64,000 nt of DNA from Sphingomonas horti (GTDB taxonomy: Bacteria; Pseudomonadota; Alphaproteobacteria; Sphingomonadales; Sphingomonadaceae). The notes under the pieces were generated by a model, which did no database searches, was not told the DNA's origin, and was given only the letters and a program-made list of their open reading frames with translations. Every line of letters starts with the position of its first letter. Within the stretch, counting starts at the first letter, position 1. The stretch is from positions 186,001 to 250,000 of the forward strand of contig NZ_WQMS01000016.1 in the NCBI RefSeq assembly GCF_009753715.1, in the 5' to 3' direction. A program made the position numbers and the translations under genes. This document shows positions 34,087 to 42,360 of this stretch, in pieces.

Positions 34087-34859
34087 GCCTGCTCGAGCCC
34101 CGCGAGGAAGCGTTGCGCCGGCGGATCGAGGAGCTCGGCCCCTGGTTCCACAATCTGGAGTTGGGCGGCGTCTGGACCGCGCCCGATCACTTTCTTGGTG
34201 ACTATCCCGCCTTCAAATTCCGCCGCTTCCAGCATGCCCTGCCGACCGACCTGACTGGCAAGACCGTGCTCGACATCGGCTGCAACGCCGGCTTTTACTC
34301 GTTTGAAATGAAGCGCCGGGGTGCCGCCCGCGTGCTCGGCATCGACGAGGACGAGCGTTATCTGGCGCAGGCCCGCTTCGCCGCCGAGGAGCTCGGCTTT
34401 TCCGGATGCGCGTTCGAGCAGCTGTCCGTCTATGACGTCGGCCGGCTGGGCGAGCGCTTCGACCTCGTGATTTTCATGGGCGTGCTCTACCATCTGCGCC
34501 ACCCGTTGCTCGCGCTGGACCTGATCCGCGAGCATGTCGCCGGCGACATGATGCTGTTCCAGTCGATGCAACGCGGCTCGCGCCAGGTGCTGCCGCTGGA
34601 GGACGATTATCCGTTCACCGAGACGGAGATGTTCCTCGAAAGCGGCTATCCCAAGCTGCACTTCATCGAGCACCGCTACGCGAATGACTGGACCAACTGG
34701 TGGGCGCCGAACCGCGCCTGCACCGAAGCGATGCTGCGCGCGTCCGGCTTCGCCATCGAGACCCATGCCGAAGACGAAGTCTATCTCTGCCGCGTGAGCG
34801 ACATTCCCTACGCGGAATGGGGCGCGACCGCAGTCTATCCTCAAAGGGGGCGCGAATGA
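34083..34859 (+). CDS. SAM-dependent methyltransferase (CmoB-like fold)
   Basis: 258 residues. WFHNLELGGVWTAPDHFLGDYPAFKFRRF at the N-terminus and the SAM motif VLDIGCNAGFYSFEMKRRGAARVLGIDEDE are typical of a small-molecule methyltransferase family related to CmoB; VIFMGVLYHLRHPLLALD is the post-I motif region. I recall a TIGR family (Rta_06860-like) with this layout but cannot verify it here. The start overlaps the phosphatase stop and the end overlaps the hydrolase start (ATGA), so it probably modifies the same sugar or inositol product. Confidence 0.85.
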   Translation: MSLLEPREEALRRRIEELGPWFHNLELGGVWTAPDHFLGDYPAFKFRRFQHALPTDLTGKTVLDIGCNAGFYSFEMKRRGAARVLGIDEDERYLAQARFAAEELGFSGCAFEQLSVYDVGRLGERFDLVIFMGVLYHLRHPLLALDLIREHVAGDMMLFQSMQRGSRQVLPLEDDYPFTETEMFLESGYPKLHFIEHRYANDWTNWWAPNRACTEAMLRASGFAIETHAEDEVYLCRVSDIPYAEWGATAVYPQRGRE

Positions 34860-35776
34860 TCGAAGCGGCAATGCTCTGGAACGAGCCCAACAACAAGTCG
34901 CATTGGGACCCGGAGATCGATCCCGAATGGACGCGCTTCGCCGAGATGACGATCGGCGCCGCCAAGGCGATCGAGGCGGTCAACCCGGGCTTGAAGCGCG
35001 TGCTGGGCGGCATATCCCCGATCGATCCGTTCTTCATCCAGCGGCTGCAGGGCTATGGCGTGCTCGACCATGTCGACGTGGTCGCGCTGCACGGTTTCCC
35101 GCTCGACTGGAATCTGTGGCCGATCCACGACTGGCCCAACAAGGTCGCCGAGATCGAGGCGGTCGTGCCCGATCACGAGATTTGGGTGACGGAGGTCGGG
35201 GTCGGCAGCTTCGGCGCCGAAGAAGTGCAGGTGTTCGGCGTCGACCGGACCGCCGAGCTGCTGGTCGGGCGGGTGCCGCGCATCTTCTGGTACTCGCTGT
35301 TCGACCTGCCGATGGAATGGGGCGCGACCACGCGGCACAAGGAGGCCGAGGGCTCCAGCTACTATCGCCATTTCTACATGGGCCTGATCAAGGCCGACGG
35401 TACGCCGAAACTCGCGCTCGACCATTATGCCCGGCATGCCGACAAGATGGGCCTGATGCAGTGGTTCCATTTCGAGGACCCGCGACTTGACGATGCCGTC
35501 GCGTGGATGAAGCGGCTTGGGGTCAGGCATCTGCGCACGGGCTTGAGTTGGGCCGACTATTTCCGACCGAACGCGCTCGACTGGTTCGACCGGCAGATGG
35601 AACAGCTCGCCGAATTCGAGACGACTGTCACCTTCTGCTTCACGCCCGAGCATCTGGGCATTGCCGAGCACCACACCAGCGCGCCGCGCGACCCGACCGG
35701 TTTCGCCGATTTCTGCGCGGAGATGATCGAACGCTACGCGCCGGCGCTGCCGATGCGGGCGGCGGCGAACGGCTGA
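34856..35776 (+). CDS. GH-A clan glycoside hydrolase-like protein, apparently circularly permuted
   Basis: 306 residues. The acid/base motif NEPNN sits at residues 9-13, at the very start, and the likely nucleophile Glu113 is in IWVTEVGVGS. Residues 1-190 read as strands beta4 to beta8 of a (beta/alpha)8 barrel of GH39-like type. Residues 195-306 (RLDDAVAWMKRLGVRHLRTGLSWADYF, TVTFCFTPEHLG, DFCAEMIERYAP) look like strands beta1 to beta3, which normally come first and lead into NEP. The start is firm (ATGA overlap with the methyltransferase). No signal peptide is seen, so a cytoplasmic role, or a non-hydrolytic one, is likely. Confidence 0.7.
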   Translation: MIEAAMLWNEPNNKSHWDPEIDPEWTRFAEMTIGAAKAIEAVNPGLKRVLGGISPIDPFFIQRLQGYGVLDHVDVVALHGFPLDWNLWPIHDWPNKVAEIEAVVPDHEIWVTEVGVGSFGAEEVQVFGVDRTAELLVGRVPRIFWYSLFDLPMEWGATTRHKEAEGSSYYRHFYMGLIKADGTPKLALDHYARHADKMGLMQWFHFEDPRLDDAVAWMKRLGVRHLRTGLSWADYFRPNALDWFDRQMEQLAEFETTVTFCFTPEHLGIAEHHTSAPRDPTGFADFCAEMIERYAPALPMRAAANG

Positions 35777-35786
35777 GGAGAAAGAC

Positions 35787-36914
35787 ATGCTGATGGCGCC
35801 GAGCCCCCGTCACCGCATCAACGCCGCGATCGTCGGCGTCGGCAATTGCGCGAGCTCGCTGGTGCAGGGCATCGCCCACTACCAGAATGGCGGCGCCAAC
35901 GAGCAGATCGGACTGATGCACTGGGATCTTGGCGGCTACCGCCCAAGCGATATCCAGGTCGTCGCCGCCTGGGATGTCGACCGCCGCAAGGTCGGTCGCG
36001 ACGTCAACGAGGCGATCTTCGCCAAGCCCAATTGCACGGCGACCTTTTGCGATCATGTGCCAGAGACCGGCGCCAAGGTCCGGATGGGCAAGATTCTCGA
36101 CGGCTATGGCGAGCATATGGAGGGCTATCCCGACGATCGCACTTTCCTTCTCGCCGATGCGGCCGAGCCGGAAAAGGACGAGGTGATCCAGGCGCTCGTC
36201 GACAGCGAAGCCGATGTGCTGCTCAATTACCTGCCCGTCGGCAGCCAGAAGGCCACGGAATTCTATGCAGAATGCGCGCTCGAAGCCGGTGTCGCCTTGG
36301 TCAATAACATGCCGGTCTTCATTGCCAGCGACCCCGAATGGGCGCGGCGGTTCGAGGAAGCCGGCGTGCCGATCATCGGCGACGACATCAAGGCGCAGCT
36401 GGGCGCGACCATCGTCCACCGCGTGCTGACCGACCTGTTCAAGAAGCGCGGCGTGAAGCTGGAGCGGACCTATCAGCTGAACACCGGCGGCAACACCGAC
36501 TTCCTGAACATGGCCAACCATGCTCGGCTCGCGTCGAAGAAGGTATCAAAGACCGAAGCGGTGCAATCGGTCGCCCAGCGCCGGCTGGACGATGAGAATA
36601 TCCATGTCGGCCCCAGCGACTATGTCGCCTGGCAGAACGACAACAAGGTCTGCTTCCTGCGCATGGAGGGCCAGCTGTTCGGCGGCGTGCCGATGAACCT
36701 GGAGCTGCGTCTGTCGGTCGAGGACAGCCCGAACTCGGCCGGCGTCGCGATCGATATGATCCGTTGCGCAAAGCTCGCGAAGGACCGCGGCATCGGCGGC
36801 GCGATCCTTCCGGCCGCCGCCTGGTTCTGCAAGCACCCGCCGGTGCAGATGACCGACGACGAAGCCTATGTCGCGGTCGAGGAATTTATTCGCGGCGAGC
36901 TGGTGAAGCACTGA
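35787..36914 (+). CDS. ino1: Inositol-3-phosphate synthase
   Basis: 375 residues. The NAD-binding start AAIVGVGNCASSLVQGIAHYQ, VNNMPVFIASDPEW, PIIGDDIKAQLGATIVHRVLTDLF, YQLNTGGNTDFLNM and the SKTEAVQS block match the actinobacterial/alphaproteobacterial form of myo-inositol-phosphate synthase, which makes inositol-3-phosphate from glucose-6-phosphate using NAD. It begins 10 bases after the hydrolase gene, in the same operon as the phosphatase, which could release free inositol. Confidence 0.95.
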   Translation: MLMAPSPRHRINAAIVGVGNCASSLVQGIAHYQNGGANEQIGLMHWDLGGYRPSDIQVVAAWDVDRRKVGRDVNEAIFAKPNCTATFCDHVPETGAKVRMGKILDGYGEHMEGYPDDRTFLLADAAEPEKDEVIQALVDSEADVLLNYLPVGSQKATEFYAECALEAGVALVNNMPVFIASDPEWARRFEEAGVPIIGDDIKAQLGATIVHRVLTDLFKKRGVKLERTYQLNTGGNTDFLNMANHARLASKKVSKTEAVQSVAQRRLDDENIHVGPSDYVAWQNDNKVCFLRMEGQLFGGVPMNLELRLSVEDSPNSAGVAIDMIRCAKLAKDRGIGGAILPAAAWFCKHPPVQMTDDEAYVAVEEFIRGELVKH

Positions 36915-36917
36915 CCT

Positions 36918-37874
36918 TCATCGGAACCAGTGCTGCCTCAGGAACCAGCCGACGATCCCGACCGCCATTGCCGCGCATACGCCGACCACGCCCCAGAACG
37001 CCCATGGCGCGTGCGCAAACGGGATGCCGTTCACGTTCATGCCGAGCAGCCCCGTCAGAAAGGTCAACGGCAGGAATACCAGCGCGACGATCGAGATCAG
37101 TAGCGCGCGCGTGTCGATCATCTCCGCGCGCAGGTCGGTGATCTGCTCGTGCATCAGCGCGGCGCGCTCGCGGATGCTCTCCAGCTCCTCGGCCATGCGC
37201 GCGAACCGGTCGGCGGATTCCGTCAGATGCAGCCGGTCGTCGGGTTCCAGCCAGTCGCACTCGAGCATCGACAGCCGCTCCAGCGCCTGGCGCTGCGGCG
37301 CGACGAAGCGGCGGTACTGGATCGCCCTCGCGCGCGTCGCCGCGATCGCGCGGCGCAAGGTGAAGGTCTTGCTCGCGTCGAGCATCAGCTCGCATTCGTC
37401 GAGCTGGTCGCCCAGCTCGGCCACGTCGGGGTCGAGATGGCCGGTGATCAGGTGTGCGAGCATCGAGACGAAATCGCCCGGGTCCTTGACCTTGCCGGCC
37501 TTGAACGCGTCGCACAGCTCCGGCAGCGCTCTCATCGTGTAGCGCGCGACCGAGACGACGCAGCCGCGCCCTGTCCAGATGCGGATCGACACGAGCTCGT
37601 CCGCCTCGGGCTCGTCCTGCAGTGACAGGCCGCGCAGGTTGACCAGCGCGCCCTCGCCCATCGGGTCGCAGCGCGGCCGCGTCTCCAGCGCGGTCAAAGC
37701 ACCGACGACTACGTCATTGAGCTTCAACTGCTCCGACAGGAACGGCTCCGTCGCCGGGTCCTTCTGATCGAGATGGATCCAGATCAGCCGCGCATCGCCG
37801 TTCGCGCGCGCGGCTTCGGCGAGCGGAACCGGATGTACCGTCCCCGCTCCGTCGACATAGGCGAATTGCTTCAT
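36918..37874 (-). CDS. zntB: CorA/ZntB-family divalent metal transporter
   Basis: 318 residues from ATG 37874, preceded by GGGGGAAG. A large cytoplasmic domain (FAYVDGAGTVHPV to RLHLTESADRFARMAEEL) is followed by a long helix and two C-terminal membrane segments with the GMN selectivity motif (FLTGLLGMNVNGIPF). The ZntB-type layout favours zinc or another divalent ion. It overlaps the siroheme-synthesis gene by 4 bases. Confidence 0.88.
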   Translation of the reverse strand: MKQFAYVDGAGTVHPVPLAEAARANGDARLIWIHLDQKDPATEPFLSEQLKLNDVVVGALTALETRPRCDPMGEGALVNLRGLSLQDEPEADELVSIRIWTGRGCVVSVARYTMRALPELCDAFKAGKVKDPGDFVSMLAHLITGHLDPDVAELGDQLDECELMLDASKTFTLRRAIAATRARAIQYRRFVAPQRQALERLSMLECDWLEPDDRLHLTESADRFARMAEELESIRERAALMHEQITDLRAEMIDTRALLISIVALVFLPLTFLTGLLGMNVNGIPFAHAPWAFWGVVGVCAAMAVGIVGWFLRQHWFR

Positions 37875-38629
37875 TCTTCCCCCATGGACAGGTCCACCGA
37901 AAGGCCGCGCGCCGAGGGCCATGGCGGCGCGTCGCATGCGATGCGCGGCGCGTCGGCGCGTGCACGCTCGAGAACAGCTGCTGGCACGTCGGGACGAAAA
38001 TAGACCCGATCGGCCTGGCCGAGCAGACGTGCTTCGCGGATGGTGAGATCGTCCGGATCGGCGGATCGCAGCCGAACCAAATGTATCTCCCGCTCCGGCT
38101 TCACGTGCAGGCTATCAAGCCAGAAGGGATCATCCAGTCGGGGTTCGTCGAGATCGAGCGCTCCACCAAAACCCAGAGCCGATGCGATCGCCAGCCGGCG
38201 TTCCATCGGATCCGGAAAAGCTTGCCTGAGCTGTTCGCGCGCGTCGCGTAGCAGGATCGCGAGATCGCCGAGCTTTGGCGAGAGCAACGTTTCAAGTCGC
38301 TGGCGAAGGGCGGCGGCGAGCCCGGCCGACGCACCGCCGGTGCCGATCGCGACCAGCACCGGGTCGCGCTCGACGATGGCGGGCAGGGTGAAGTCGCACA
38401 GATCCGGCCGATCGACGGCGTTCACCAGAATGCCGCGCGCCTTCAGCCTGGCGACAGCGAGGTCAGGATCGGCGAGCGCAACTATGGCAAGGGCCGCTTC
38501 GGCTTCTTCGCCGACGATCTCGGCCCCGGCGCGTTCGAGCAGCCGGCGCTTGGCTTCCGCAGCCTCGTCGTCGCCCAGCATGATCACCGGCCGGCCCTGG
38601 AGGCGGAGAAAGATGGGAAGGCTATGCAC
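37871..38629 (-). CDS. Siroheme-synthesis protein (CysG N-terminal / Met8-like)
   Basis: 252 residues that begin MHSLPIFLRLQGRPVIMLGDDEAAEAKRRLLERAGAEI and continue with LVNAVDRPDLCDFTLPAIVERDPVLVAIGTGGASAGLAAALRQRLE, the precorrin-2 dehydrogenase/ferrochelatase pattern. It has no uroporphyrinogen methyltransferase domain. The NAD-binding glycine turn, usually GGGxVAxRK, reads LGDDEAAEAK, so cofactor binding may differ. It would convert precorrin-2 to sirohydrochlorin for siroheme (sulfite/nitrite reductases). It is co-translated with the ZntB-like gene. Confidence 0.82.
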   Translation of the reverse strand: MHSLPIFLRLQGRPVIMLGDDEAAEAKRRLLERAGAEIVGEEAEAALAIVALADPDLAVARLKARGILVNAVDRPDLCDFTLPAIVERDPVLVAIGTGGASAGLAAALRQRLETLLSPKLGDLAILLRDAREQLRQAFPDPMERRLAIASALGFGGALDLDEPRLDDPFWLDSLHVKPEREIHLVRLRSADPDDLTIREARLLGQADRVYFRPDVPAAVLERARADAPRIACDAPPWPSARGLSVDLSMGEE

Positions 38630-38666
38630 CGCAGCCTCTTACCCGGTTTGGCCTGCGCTTAGGAAG

Positions 38667-39929
38667 CTAGTCGGCCAGCCACTCCGGCACGCGCTCGGCG
38701 TTCATGATCGTGTCCGCACCGATGCGATCGGCGACGACCGCGAACCGGTCGCCGTCCACCATCACCTCGGGCACCAGCGATCGGCTGTTGTAGGTGGAGG
38801 CCATCGTCGCCCCGTAGGCGCCGGCCGTGCGGAAGATGGCGAGGTCGCCGCTACCCACGCGATCGATCTCGCGGTTCATCGCGAACGTGTCGCCGGTTTC
38901 GCAGACCGGACCGGCGATGTGCGCGGTCATGCGCTCGCCGGATGGATGCACCGCTTCGAAGTGATGATAGGCGCCGTAGAGGGCGGGGCGGGCGAGGTCG
39001 TTCATCGCGGCATCGACGATCACATAGGGATGGGTGACGCCGGGCTTCACCCAGATCACCCTGGTCAACAGCACGCCGGCATTGCCGGCGATCACGCGGC
39101 CGGGTTCGAACATCAGCTCGACGTTCCATCCGCTCGTCACGCGCGCGACCATCTCGCCGAGATCGGCCGGCCAGGGAACGACCTCGCCCGGCCGGTAGCG
39201 AACGCCAAGCCCGCCGCCGAGATCAGCCCGGTCGACGGCGTGACCGGCCGCGCGCAGGTCGGCAATCAGCTTGCCGATGCGCGCATAGGCGGCCTCCAGC
39301 GGCGCGACACTGCTCAGCTGGCTGCCGATATGACAAGCGACGCCGCGCATCCTGAGGCCGGGCAGGGCGGCAAGGCGCGCGTACATCGCCGGCGCCTGGT
39401 CGATCGGCACGCCGAATTTGTTGTCGGCCTTGCCGGTCGAGATTTTCTCGTGGGTGCCGGCGTCCACGTCCGGATTGACGCGCAGCGTCGCGGACGCGCG
39501 CTGCCCCCGCGCATGCGCGAGCGCGGACAGGACGTGTCCTTCTTCCTCATGCTCGAGGTTGAACTGCCCGACCCCGGCATCGAGTCCCTGCGCCAGCTCG
39601 GCGGGCGTCTTGCCCACGCCAGAGAAGACGATGTCGTCCGCCGCCATGCCCGCTGCGAGCGCCCGCGCCATTTCCCCGCCCGAGACGATGTCCGCGCCGT
39701 ATTCGGCCCGCGCGAGCACGCGCAGCACGGCGAGGTTCGGATTGGCCTTGACCGCGAACGCCAGGTGCACGCGGCCCAGTCCCTCAAGCGCCTCGCGGAA
39801 CACACGCGCGTGTCGCTCCAGCGTCGCGCGCGAATAGACATAGACAGGCGTGCCGACCTCCGCCGCGATCCGCGCGAGCGGCACGTCTTCGGCGTAGAGC
39901 TCCCCGTTCCTGAGCTCGAAATGATCCAT
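38667..39929 (-). CDS. lysA: Diaminopimelate decarboxylase
   Basis: 420 residues. The PLP lysine is in AFAVKANPN, with VSGGEMARAL, ACHIGSQL, DLGGGLGVRY, MFEPGRVIAGNAG and the Cys in GPVCETGD, all typical of LysA, which makes L-lysine from meso-diaminopimelate. The start ATG overlaps the stop of the upstream small lipoprotein by 4 bases. Confidence 0.97.
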   Translation of the reverse strand: MDHFELRNGELYAEDVPLARIAAEVGTPVYVYSRATLERHARVFREALEGLGRVHLAFAVKANPNLAVLRVLARAEYGADIVSGGEMARALAAGMAADDIVFSGVGKTPAELAQGLDAGVGQFNLEHEEEGHVLSALAHARGQRASATLRVNPDVDAGTHEKISTGKADNKFGVPIDQAPAMYARLAALPGLRMRGVACHIGSQLSSVAPLEAAYARIGKLIADLRAAGHAVDRADLGGGLGVRYRPGEVVPWPADLGEMVARVTSGWNVELMFEPGRVIAGNAGVLLTRVIWVKPGVTHPYVIVDAAMNDLARPALYGAYHHFEAVHPSGERMTAHIAGPVCETGDTFAMNREIDRVGSGDLAIFRTAGAYGATMASTYNSRSLVPEVMVDGDRFAVVADRIGADTIMNAERVPEWLAD

Positions 39930-40168
39930 CAGTGCGGCGGCAGGTCGAAACGATCGTCGCGCCGCTCCTCGGATTGCTTCAGCAGCTCGTCGGAACGCTG
40001 CGGGCGCGCCTGGACCGATGGCGCCATCAGCTGGGTCGGCGTCAGCGGCGTCGCCTCCGCGGCCGGCTTGGGCGGCAGGCTCTCGCCGGCGGCGGGCGTC
40101 AGCTCCTTCTTGCCCCCGCATGCAGCAAGAACGAGGAGGAAGGCAGCTCCGGCCATGACTCGCTTCAT
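39929..40168 (-). CDS. Small lipoprotein, LptM-like
   Basis: 79 residues with a type II signal peptide ending in the lipobox LAAC at Cys17 ([17 protein letters not shown]), followed by GGKKELTP and a Pro/Gln-rich disordered tail. Its position between argH and lysA and the short Cys-start motif are like LptM/YifL, which assists LPS-export disulfide assembly in E. coli, but the motif match is weak. It overlaps argH and lysA by 4 bases on each side. Confidence 0.65.
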   Translation of the reverse strand: MKRVMAGAAFLLVLAACGGKKELTPAAGESLPPKPAAEATPLTPTQLMAPSVQARPQRSDELLKQSEERRDDRFDLPPH

Positions 40169-41577
40169 TGCTCGTCTCCCATCCCGATCGCCGCCTTCGC
40201 GTCGGCGATCCGGGCGCGGACCTGATCGGGGGCGGTGCCGCCATGGCTGGTCCGCGACGCGACCGACGCACCGACACTCAGAACGCCGAAGACACGGGCG
40301 TCGATCCGGGCATCAATCGCCTGCAGCTGGTCGAGGCTGAGCGCATCGAGCGCCTTGCCGTCCTGCTCGGCCAATTTCACCGCACTGCCGACGATGTGGT
40401 GCGCCTCGCGGAACGGCACGCCGGCTTCGCGGACCAGCCAGTCGGCCAGGTCGGTGGCGGTCGAGAAGCCCGCTTCGGCAGCGTGCAGCATCCGGTCGCG
40501 GCGGAAAGTGATGCTGGCAATCATGCCGGTCATCGCCGCGATCGAGAGCGTCAGCAGGTCGTGCGCCTCGAACACCGGCATCTTGTCGTCCTGCATGTCC
40601 TTCGAATAGGCGAGCGGCAGGCCTTTCATCACCGTCATCAGCGCGACCAGGCATCCCTGGATACGCCCGGCATGGCCGCGCACCAGCTCGGCCGCGTCCG
40701 GGTTGCGCTTCTGCGGCATGATCGACGAGCCCGTCGACCAGGCGTCCGAAAGCTTGACGAAGCCGAACGGCTGGCTCGCCCACAGGATGATCTCCTCCGC
40801 CAGCCGCGACAGGTGCATCGCGCATGTCGTCGCCGCGAACAGATATTCGAGCGCGAAGTCGCGGTCCGATACCGCGTCCAGGCTGTTGTCGGTCGGTCGC
40901 TCGAAACCCAGCTCCTCGGCCACCGCGAAGCGGTCGATCCGGAAGCCGGTTCCGGCCAGCGCCGCCGACCCCAGCGGGCATTCGTTCAGCCGGTCGCGCG
41001 CATCCTCGAAGCGGCCGCGGTCGCGGTGGATCATCTCGAAATAGGCCATCAGATGATGGCCGAGCGTCACCGGCTGCGCGGACTGGAGATGGGTGAAGCC
41101 GGGCATGACCGTGTCGGCATGTTCCTCGGCGCGGCCGATCAGCACCGACTGGAACGCCGCGAGCGCGGTATCGATCTCGTCGATCGCGTCGCGCACCCAC
41201 AGCCTGAAATCGGTCGCGACCTGATCGTTGCGCGAGCGGGCGGTGTGCAGCCGCCCGGCCGCCGGCCCGATGATCTGGGCCAGCCGGGCCTCGACATGCA
41301 TATGGATGTCTTCGAGCGCGGGATCCTCGGGCACCCCTGCATCGGCATATTCGGCGGCGATCTGTTCCAGGCCGCGGTCGATCGCCTCGGCGTCTTCGGC
41401 GGAAATGATGCCTTGTGCAGCCAACATTGCGGCGTGCGCGCGGCTGCCCTGGATATCCTGCCGCCACATTCGCTTGTCGAAGCCGATCGAGGCATTTATC
41501 TCGCGCATCACCGATGCGGGCCCTTCTGCGAAGCGCCCGCCCCACATGGCATTGGAGCTGTCTGTGCGCCCGCTCAC
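40165..41577 (-). CDS. argH: Argininosuccinate lyase
   Basis: 470 residues from GTG 41577 with GAGGAG 10 bases upstream; an ATG at 41547 (MWGGRF) is the shorter option. It carries the family signature [12 protein letters not shown] and [10 protein letters not shown], with [17 protein letters not shown]. It splits argininosuccinate into arginine and fumarate. The gene is divergent from the TlpA-like lipoprotein and overlaps its start by 14 bases. Confidence 0.97.
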   Translation of the reverse strand: MSGRTDSSNAMWGGRFAEGPASVMREINASIGFDKRMWRQDIQGSRAHAAMLAAQGIISAEDAEAIDRGLEQIAAEYADAGVPEDPALEDIHMHVEARLAQIIGPAAGRLHTARSRNDQVATDFRLWVRDAIDEIDTALAAFQSVLIGRAEEHADTVMPGFTHLQSAQPVTLGHHLMAYFEMIHRDRGRFEDARDRLNECPLGSAALAGTGFRIDRFAVAEELGFERPTDNSLDAVSDRDFALEYLFAATTCAMHLSRLAEEIILWASQPFGFVKLSDAWSTGSSIMPQKRNPDAAELVRGHAGRIQGCLVALMTVMKGLPLAYSKDMQDDKMPVFEAHDLLTLSIAAMTGMIASITFRRDRMLHAAEAGFSTATDLADWLVREAGVPFREAHHIVGSAVKLAEQDGKALDALSLDQLQAIDARIDARVFGVLSVGASVASRTSHGGTAPDQVRARIADAKAAIGMGDEQ

Positions 41578-42130
41578 CGTTGCGCTTCTCCTCGGGACTG
41601 TGTTGATCGCGGGCTGCGATAGGCAAAGCGAGCCGCAGCCGCAAGCAAACGCGACCACGCTGGCCGAGCCCAAGGGGCCGGAGCCGACCGGGAAGCTGGA
41701 CATCGCGCAGCGCGGCGCCGCGGCGCCTGCCGACAGCTTCCTCGATCCTGACGGCAAGCCGGTCACGCTGGCCGCCTTCAAGGGGAGGCCCGTACTGGTC
41801 AATCTCTGGGCGACCTGGTGCGGGCCGTGCGTGCGCGAAATGCCCACGCTCGACCATGTCGCCGATCGCGCCGGCGACCGGCTGAAGGTGCTGACGGTCA
41901 GCCAGGATACCAAGGACGTCGATATCGGCCCGACCTTCACCAAAGGCGGGTTCAAGCATCTGGAGCGCTATCGCGATCCCGACAACAAGCTCGGCTTTGC
42001 CTTCAACACCGGCATGCTGCCGACCACCGTGCTCTACGACAAGGACGGCAAGGAAGTGTGGCGCGTGATCGGCGCGATGGACTGGAACGGCCCGCGCGCC
42101 AACACGCTGCTGGCGGAGTATATCGGCTAA
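41564..42130 (+). CDS. TlpA-like thioredoxin-fold lipoprotein
   Basis: 188 residues from GTG 41564 (GGAG 6 bases upstream; an ATG at 41546 is in frame but overlaps argH more). The signal ends in the lipobox LIAGC (Cys18). After a linker comes the thioredoxin domain with [22 protein letters not shown] (CxxC) and a cis-Pro in [21 protein letters not shown]. It is a membrane-anchored periplasmic thiol-disulfide reductase, possibly for cytochrome c maturation. It starts within argH. Confidence 0.9.
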   Translation: MRPLTVALLLGTVLIAGCDRQSEPQPQANATTLAEPKGPEPTGKLDIAQRGAAAPADSFLDPDGKPVTLAAFKGRPVLVNLWATWCGPCVREMPTLDHVADRAGDRLKVLTVSQDTKDVDIGPTFTKGGFKHLERYRDPDNKLGFAFNTGMLPTTVLYDKDGKEVWRVIGAMDWNGPRANTLLAEYIG

Positions 42131-42134
42131 AGGG

Positions 42135-42221
42135 TGGTGGACAGGGCTGGATTCGAACCAGCGTAGGGCGAAGCCCGGCAGATTTACAGTCTGCTGCCTT
42201 TAACCACTCGGCCACCTGTCC
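42135..42221 (-). tRNA. tRNA-Tyr (GTA anticodon)
   Basis: 87-base gene with an acceptor stem GGACAGG/CCTGTCC, encoded CCA end, a T-loop GGTTCGAATCC, an anticodon loop CTGTAAA with GTA, and a long variable arm, as in class II tRNA-Tyr. It is 4 bases from the TlpA-like gene. Confidence 0.97.
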
Positions 42222-42360
42222 AGGTCGGCCCCGGGCAAAGCCGGGGCGAGCGGAGCGCGACGCCATGACGAACCGCGCGCGGCCTGTCAACGCAGCAAAG
42301 CCCGGTTGTTTGCGAGGCGCGGCCTGCTAAGCCGCGTCCAAAGCCAATCGGGGAGGTCCA

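Noticed and set aside
42227-42246. CCCCGG/CCGGGG hairpin next to tRNA-Tyr
   Set aside because: A single short stem that may be half of a repeat; it does not support a feature on its own.
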